Shown here piece by piece: positions 6,285 to 9,801 of a stretch of DNA of 9,801 nt. The notes below the pieces were generated by a model, which ran no database searches, was not told the origin of the DNA, and saw only the letters and a program-made list of their open reading frames with translations. Every line of letters starts with the position of its first letter. Position 1 is the first letter of the stretch. A program made the position numbers and the translations under genes. Source of the DNA: an uncultured Solirubrobacter sp. (lineage in GTDB: Bacteria; Actinomycetota; Thermoleophilia; Solirubrobacterales; Solirubrobacteraceae); assembly GCA_937871635.1 (NCBI GenBank), contig CALMNS010000027.1:1-9801 (forward strand), given 5' to 3'.

Positions 6285-7097
6285 ATGGCGGAGATCACCA
6301 CCCTCACCGAGGCGGTTGACGGTCTGGTCCGGGACGGGGACTCCGTCGCCCTGGAGGGGTTCACGCACCTGATCCCGTTCGCCGCAGGGCACGAGATCCT
6401 GCGTCAGGGCCGTCGCGACCTCGAGCTGATCCGCATGACACCGGACGTCTTGTACGACCAGATGATCGGGGTCGGCGCGGCCCGCAAGCTCGTCTTCTCC
6501 TACGGCGGCAACCCCGGCGTCGGCTCGCTGCATCGTTTCCGGGACGCGGTCGAGCACGGGTGGCCGCACGCGGTCGAGATCGAGGAGCACAGCCATGCGG
6601 GCATGGCCAACCGCTACGTCGCCGGCGCTTCCGGCCTGCCCTGCGCGTTGATGCGGGGGTACCGGGGGACGGATCTCGAGGCGCACACGCAGGTGGAGAC
6701 CGTCGCCTGCCCGTTCACGGGAGAGCTCCTGGTCGCCGTCCCGGCGCTCGCGCCGGACGTCTCCGTGATCCATGCCCAAGAGGCCGATCGGGCAGGCAAC
6801 GTCCAGCTGTGGGGCATCCCCGGGGTGCAGAAGGAAGCCGTCCTGGCGGCTCGGCACTCGCTGGTGACCGTCGAACGCATCGTGGACGCGCTCGAGCCGC
6901 GTCCGGGCGGCGTGCTCATCCCCGGCTGGGCGATCGACGTGGTTGCCGAGGCGCCCGGCGGCTCGCAGCCCTCCTACGCGCTCGGTCTGACCCAGCGCGA
7001 CAACGACTTCTACCGGCGATGGGACCCGATCGGCCGCGATCGCGACACATTCGCCGCCTGGATGGACGAGCATGTCCTCGCTCCGGTGCGCTCGTGA
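6285..7097 (+). CDS. pcaI: 3-Oxoadipate CoA-transferase, alpha subunit (CatI type)
   Basis: With PcaJ it moves CoA from succinyl-CoA to 3-oxoadipate, the penultimate step of the beta-ketoadipate pathway. The 270 residues match, as far as I recall the sequence, the CatI subunit of Pseudomonas knackmussii B13 in long blocks. These include DSVALEGFTHLIPFAAGHEI (19-38), RMTPDVLYDQMIGVGAARKL (50-69), GGNPGVGSLHRFRDAVEHGW (74-93), EHSHAGMANRYVAGASGLP (101-119) and GIPGVQKEAVLAAR (177-190). This is the glutaconate-CoA-transferase-like class rather than the shorter ScoA-like PcaI of many pseudomonads. The catalytic Glu sits in the partner subunit. It starts 4 bases after the pobA stop behind a strong ribosome-binding site, and its stop overlaps the GTG start of pcaJ (GTGA). 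Assignment to 3-oxoadipate rests on this similarity and on the neighbours. Confidence 0.93.
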   Translation: MAEITTLTEAVDGLVRDGDSVALEGFTHLIPFAAGHEILRQGRRDLELIRMTPDVLYDQMIGVGAARKLVFSYGGNPGVGSLHRFRDAVEHGWPHAVEIEEHSHAGMANRYVAGASGLPCALMRGYRGTDLEAHTQVETVACPFTGELLVAVPALAPDVSVIHAQEADRAGNVQLWGIPGVQKEAVLAARHSLVTVERIVDALEPRPGGVLIPGWAIDVVAEAPGGSQPSYALGLTQRDNDFYRRWDPIGRDRDTFAAWMDEHVLAPVRS

Positions 7098-7825
7098 GCG
7101 ATCTGCAGACGATCGAGGCCGCCCGCCGGCTGACCGGCAAGCGCTCCTGCTTCATCGGCGTGGGGCGCCCGAGCACCGCGGCGATCCTCGCCCGCGCCGT
7201 CCACAACCCGGAGCTGGTGCTCGTCTACGAGTCCGGGACGATCGGGGCCAAGCCCTCCCGCATCCCCCTCTCCATCGGCGACGGCGAGCTGGCCGAGACC
7301 GCCGATCTGGTCGTCTCGGTTCCGGAGATGTTCAACTACTGGATCGGCCCCGGCCGGGTGGAAGTCGCCTTCCTGGGTGCGGCCCAAGTCGACCGGTTCG
7401 CCAACCTCAACTCGACCGTCATCGGTCCGTACGGGTCCCCCCGCACCCGGCTGCCGGGCGCCGGTGGCGCGCCGGAGATCGCGGCGGGCTGCGACGAGGT
7501 GGTGGTCATCGCGCCGCACTCGCTGCGCACCTTCGTCGACGAGCTCGACTTCGTGACCACGGTCGGGCACGGCGACGGCCCGGGCGCCCGCGAGCGGCTC
7601 GGCTTCCGCGGCCGCGGCCCGACGGCGGTGGTCACGGACCTGTGCGTGCTGGAACCCGATCCGCAGACGCGCGAGATGACGCTCGTCCAGCTCCATCCCG
7701 GCGTCGGAGTCGACGATGTCCGGGCGGCGACCGGCTGGACCCTGGCGGTGGCCGAGACACTGCGCACGACGGTTCCGCCGACCGACTCCGAGCTGGCGAC
7801 GCTGCGCGAACTGGAGGCCCGATGA
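7094..7825 (+). CDS. pcaJ: 3-Oxoadipate CoA-transferase, beta subunit (CatJ type)
   Basis: 243 residues from GTG at 7094, whose GTGA overlap with the pcaI stop points to coupled, equal synthesis of the two subunits. It carries the catalytic Glu46 in VYESGTIGAKPSRIPLSIGD (44-63), the residue expected to form the glutamyl-CoA thioester in this class. Other landmarks are AETADLVV (67-74), FLGAAQVDRFANLNSTVIG (93-111) and the LPGAGGAPEIA loop (120-130), a CoA/oxyanion-site signature. A later TDLCVLEPD block and HPGV are also typical of CatJ. The C-terminal APTE-like helix of CatJ appears here as PPTDSELATLRELEAR. The length is near the usual 240-260. No part looks truncated. The stop overlaps the pcaF ATG. 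Confidence 0.93.
   Translation: MSDLQTIEAARRLTGKRSCFIGVGRPSTAAILARAVHNPELVLVYESGTIGAKPSRIPLSIGDGELAETADLVVSVPEMFNYWIGPGRVEVAFLGAAQVDRFANLNSTVIGPYGSPRTRLPGAGGAPEIAAGCDEVVVIAPHSLRTFVDELDFVTTVGHGDGPGARERLGFRGRGPTAVVTDLCVLEPDPQTREMTLVQLHPGVGVDDVRAATGWTLAVAETLRTTVPPTDSELATLRELEAR
7813..7817 (+). promoter_or_regulatory. Ribosome-binding site GGAGG before pcaF
   Basis: GGAGG lies 4 bases before the ATG at 7822, a slightly short spacing, within the last codons of pcaJ (Leu-Glu-Ala-Arg). It supports the ATGA-overlapping start. Confidence 0.6.
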
Positions 7826-9000
7826 GCGCGTATCTGTTCGACGCGGTGCGCACGCCGTTCGGCCGGTACGGCGGCGCCCTGGCCGGCGCGCGTCCCGACG
7901 ACCTGGCCGCGCACGTCGTCCGCACGCTCGTCGAGCGCTCGCCCGATCTCGATCCGGAGCGGATCGACGACGCGGTGTTCGGCAACGCCAACGGCGCCGG
8001 CGAGGAGAACCGCGACGTCGCTCGCATGGCGGTGCTGCTCGCGGGCCTACCGACGAGCGTGCCGGGCACGACGATCAACCGGCTCTGCGGCTCGAGCCTC
8101 GACGCCGCCATGCAGGCCAGCCGGAGCGTCGAGACGGGCGACGCCTCGATCGTGCTGGTCGGGGGCGTCGAGTCGATGTCTCGCGCGCCCTGGGTGATGC
8201 TCAAGCCCGAGCGCGGGTATGCCCCCGGCGAGCAGACGCTGCATTCGACGACGCTCGGCTGGCGGATGGTCAATCCCGCCATGCCCGACGCCTGGTCGAT
8301 CTCGCTCGGGGCGTCGACGGAGAAGCTCGCCGGCCTGCACGACGTCAGCCGCGAAGCCCAGGACGAGTTCGCCGCCGGGTCGCACCGGCGCACCGCCGCC
8401 GCCTGGGAGGACGGCTTCTACGACGACTGGGTCGTGCCCATGCCCGGCACCGACCTGGAGCGCGACGAGAGCGTGCGACCCGGCTCGACGCCCGAGCGGC
8501 TCGCGCAGCTCAAGCCGGCGTTCGCGCAGGACGGCACCGTCACCGCCGGCAACGCCTCGCCGCTCAACGACGGGGCCGCCGGACTGTGGATCGGCGACGA
8601 GAGCGCCGCCGAGCACCTCGGCCGCCCGCCGCTCGCGCGGATCGCGGGTCGCGGGACCAACGCCGTCGACCCGGACGTCTTCGGGATCGCGCCGGTGGTG
8701 GCGGCCGAGCGCGCCCTGGCCCGCGCCGGAATCGGCTGGGAGGACCTCGCGGCGGTCGAGCTCAACGAGGCCTTCGCCGCCCAGTCGCTCGCCTGCTTGA
8801 GCGAGTGGCCCGAGCTCGACCCGGACATCGTCAACGTCCACGGCGGCGCCATCGCCATCGGCCATCCGCTCGGCGCCTCCGGAGCCCGGATCCTGGGCAC
8901 GCTCGCCCACGCCCTTCGTCGCCGCGGCGGCGGCTTCGGCCTCGCCGCGATCTGCATCGGCGTCGGCCAGGGTCTCGCGGTGGTGCTCGATGCCCGCTGA
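7822..9000 (+). CDS. pcaF: 3-Oxoadipyl-CoA thiolase (beta-ketoadipyl-CoA thiolase)
   Basis: Last step of the pathway: splits 3-oxoadipyl-CoA with CoA into succinyl-CoA and acetyl-CoA. At 392 residues it has the standard thiolase length. The acyl-accepting Cys89 lies in NRLCGSSLDA, followed by VGGVESMSRAPWVM. NASPLNDGAAG, ELNEAFAAQSLAC, GGAIAIGHPLGASGAR (His348) and the C-terminal CIGVGQG (Cys378) are the remaining active-site motifs. The G-V-G-Q-G form is common in PcaF/PaaJ thiolases as opposed to acetoacetyl-CoA thiolases. The opening, YLFDAVRTPFGRYGGAL, is also PcaF-like. The gene overlaps pcaJ by 4 bases and pcaH by 11. Specificity for 3-oxoadipyl-CoA is inferred from the motifs and from pcaIJ and pcaH on either side. 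Confidence 0.94.
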   Translation: MSAYLFDAVRTPFGRYGGALAGARPDDLAAHVVRTLVERSPDLDPERIDDAVFGNANGAGEENRDVARMAVLLAGLPTSVPGTTINRLCGSSLDAAMQASRSVETGDASIVLVGGVESMSRAPWVMLKPERGYAPGEQTLHSTTLGWRMVNPAMPDAWSISLGASTEKLAGLHDVSREAQDEFAAGSHRRTAAAWEDGFYDDWVVPMPGTDLERDESVRPGSTPERLAQLKPAFAQDGTVTAGNASPLNDGAAGLWIGDESAAEHLGRPPLARIAGRGTNAVDPDVFGIAPVVAAERALARAGIGWEDLAAVELNEAFAAQSLACLSEWPELDPDIVNVHGGAIAIGHPLGASGARILGTLAHALRRRGGGFGLAAICIGVGQGLAVVLDAR

Positions 9001-9673
9001 TCCCCACCCGCCGCTCGACTCCCCCGAGTACCGCTCCTCGGCGCTGCGCCATCCCAAGGCGCCGCTCGTGTATCTCCCGCTCACCGTCACGGAGCGGACG
9101 GGCCCGCAACTCGGCGCCGAGCGCGTGGGTCCGCTCGATCATGACCTGACCCGCCAGCACCGGGGGGAGCCGGTCGGCGAGCGCATCACGGTCTCCGGCC
9201 GACTGCTCGACGCGGGCGGGCGCCCCATCCGCGACTCGCTCGTCGAGATCTGGCAGGCCAACGCCGCGGGCCGCTACCGGCACCGCCGGGACACGTGGCC
9301 CGCGCCGCTGGACCCCAACTTCTCGGGCGGCGGGCGGTGCCTGACCGACGCGGAGGGACGGTACGCGTTCACGACGATCAAACCCGGGCCCTATCCGTGG
9401 GGCAACCACCCGAACGCCTGGCGGCCCGCGCACATCCACTTCTCGCTGCTCGGCCACGCCTTCGCCCAGCGGCTCGTCACGCAGATGTACTTCCCGGGCG
9501 ATCCGCTCCTCGCCTACGACCCCATCTACAACGCGGTGCGCGACCCGGCCGCCCGCGAACGGATGCACGCGCGCTTCTCGATCGAGCGCAGCCAGGAGAG
9601 CTGGGCGCTCGCCTATGAGTTCGACATCGTCCTGCGCGGCGCCGACGCGACCCCGATGGAGGAGGAGCATTGA
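8990..9673 (+). CDS. pcaH: Protocatechuate 3,4-dioxygenase, beta subunit
   Basis: Intradiol ring-cleaving enzyme subunit that holds the non-haem Fe(III) and turns protocatechuate into 3-carboxy-cis,cis-muconate. 227 residues. All four iron ligands are visible: Tyr96 in NAAGRYRHRRD, Tyr135 in KPGPYPWGNH, and His148 and His150 in WRPAHIHFS. Arg145, next to the His pair, fits the conserved active-site Arg. EIWQANAAGRY, LDPNFSGGGRC and TQMYFPGDPL are further PcaH landmarks. The N-terminal arm (YLPLTVTERTGPQL), which packs against the alpha subunit in this family, is present. The ATG at 8990 starts 11 bases inside pcaF without a clear ribosome-binding site, so translation probably depends on pcaF. 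The stop overlaps the pcaG start. Placing pcaHG after pcaIJF, not at the head of the operon, is less usual. Confidence 0.97.
   Translation: MPADPHPPLDSPEYRSSALRHPKAPLVYLPLTVTERTGPQLGAERVGPLDHDLTRQHRGEPVGERITVSGRLLDAGGRPIRDSLVEIWQANAAGRYRHRRDTWPAPLDPNFSGGGRCLTDAEGRYAFTTIKPGPYPWGNHPNAWRPAHIHFSLLGHAFAQRLVTQMYFPGDPLLAYDPIYNAVRDPAARERMHARFSIERSQESWALAYEFDIVLRGADATPMEEEH
9658..9667 (+). promoter_or_regulatory. Ribosome-binding site GGAGGAGGAG before pcaG
   Basis: Three overlapping GGAG units, within the final Met-Glu-Glu-Glu codons of pcaH, precede the TTG at 9670. The first GGAGG sits 7 bases from it. The good spacing supports TTG as the start despite its rarity. Confidence 0.7.
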
Positions 9674-9801
9674 GCGCCCCGGGGCTGACGCCCGCACAGA
9701 CCGTCGGGCCCTACTTCGCGATCGGGTTGCCCTGGGGCGACGCCGGGCCGTGCGCGGTCGCGCCGGACGCTCCGGGCGCGCTGCGCGTGGCGGGACAGGT
9801 G
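9670..9801 (+). CDS. pcaG: Protocatechuate 3,4-dioxygenase, alpha subunit (5' part, cut by window end)
   Basis: The 44 codons visible run to the last base and read from TTG as MSAPGLTPAQTVGPYFAIGL, then PWGDAGPCAV and on to LRVAGQV. The T-P-x-Q-T-V-G-P-Y-F block is the hallmark N-terminus of the alpha subunit, which shapes the active site but carries no iron. The start overlaps the pcaH stop as TTGA behind a strong purine-rich ribosome-binding site, the usual coupling of the two subunits. The rest of the gene lies outside, so integrity cannot be judged. Confidence 0.92.
   Translation, partial: MSAPGLTPAQTVGPYFAIGLPWGDAGPCAVAPDAPGALRVAGQV

Noticed and set aside
5898..7073. Minus-strand open frame (391 codons) antisense to pobA/pcaI
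   Set aside because: Shadow of two clear plus-strand genes; ends in Arg/Pro-rich sequence without any domain.
8831..9697. Minus-strand open frame (288 codons) antisense to pcaF/pcaH
   Set aside because: The opposite strand carries unmistakable thiolase and dioxygenase motifs; this is a high-G+C shadow.

Overview
The window is about 70% G+C by eye, and every supported gene lies on the + strand. Dense packing, repeated 4-base stop/start overlaps and GTG/TTG starts suggest an actinobacterium. A deep lineage such as Thermoleophilia/Solirubrobacterales is only a guess, since no taxonomic marker gene is present.

Left part (1-1131): the last codons of a possible upstream gene run into a zinc-dependent, aryl-alcohol-type dehydrogenase. 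Its reading frame is broken by one missing base in a G run near 640-643. All catalytic and structural zinc ligands and the Rossmann half are readable once the frame is restored.

Middle part (1132-5052): about 300 bases with no clear start codon lead into four genes, each overlapping the next by exactly 4 bases (ATGA). They encode a beta-propeller of EPTP/EAR-type repeats, an unrecognised 392-residue protein, an alpha/beta-hydrolase-fold protein whose nucleophile Ser position is Ala, and an isochorismatase-family cysteine hydrolase. The open frame of the propeller continues upstream of its first ATG and encodes the rest of a seventh blade, yet has no usual start codon there. This cassette is the least explained part of the window and the best candidate for an undescribed system.

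Right part (5087-9801): a compact protocatechuate-branch beta-ketoadipate operon, pobA-pcaI-pcaJ-pcaF-pcaH-pcaG (pcaG is cut by the window end). PobA hydroxylates 4-hydroxybenzoate to protocatechuate. PcaHG cleaves the ring to 3-carboxymuconate. PcaIJ (of the CatI/CatJ type) activates 3-oxoadipate with CoA, and PcaF splits it to succinyl-CoA and acetyl-CoA. The middle steps (pcaB, pcaC, pcaD or pcaL) are not in the window and may lie downstream.

Since the cassette and the dehydrogenase lie just upstream on the same strand, with only 34 bases between the cysteine hydrolase and pobA, they may prepare a precursor (ester, amide or alcohol) of 4-hydroxybenzoate. That link is inference from position. 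No regulator, transporter, RNA gene, insertion sequence or CRISPR array was seen.
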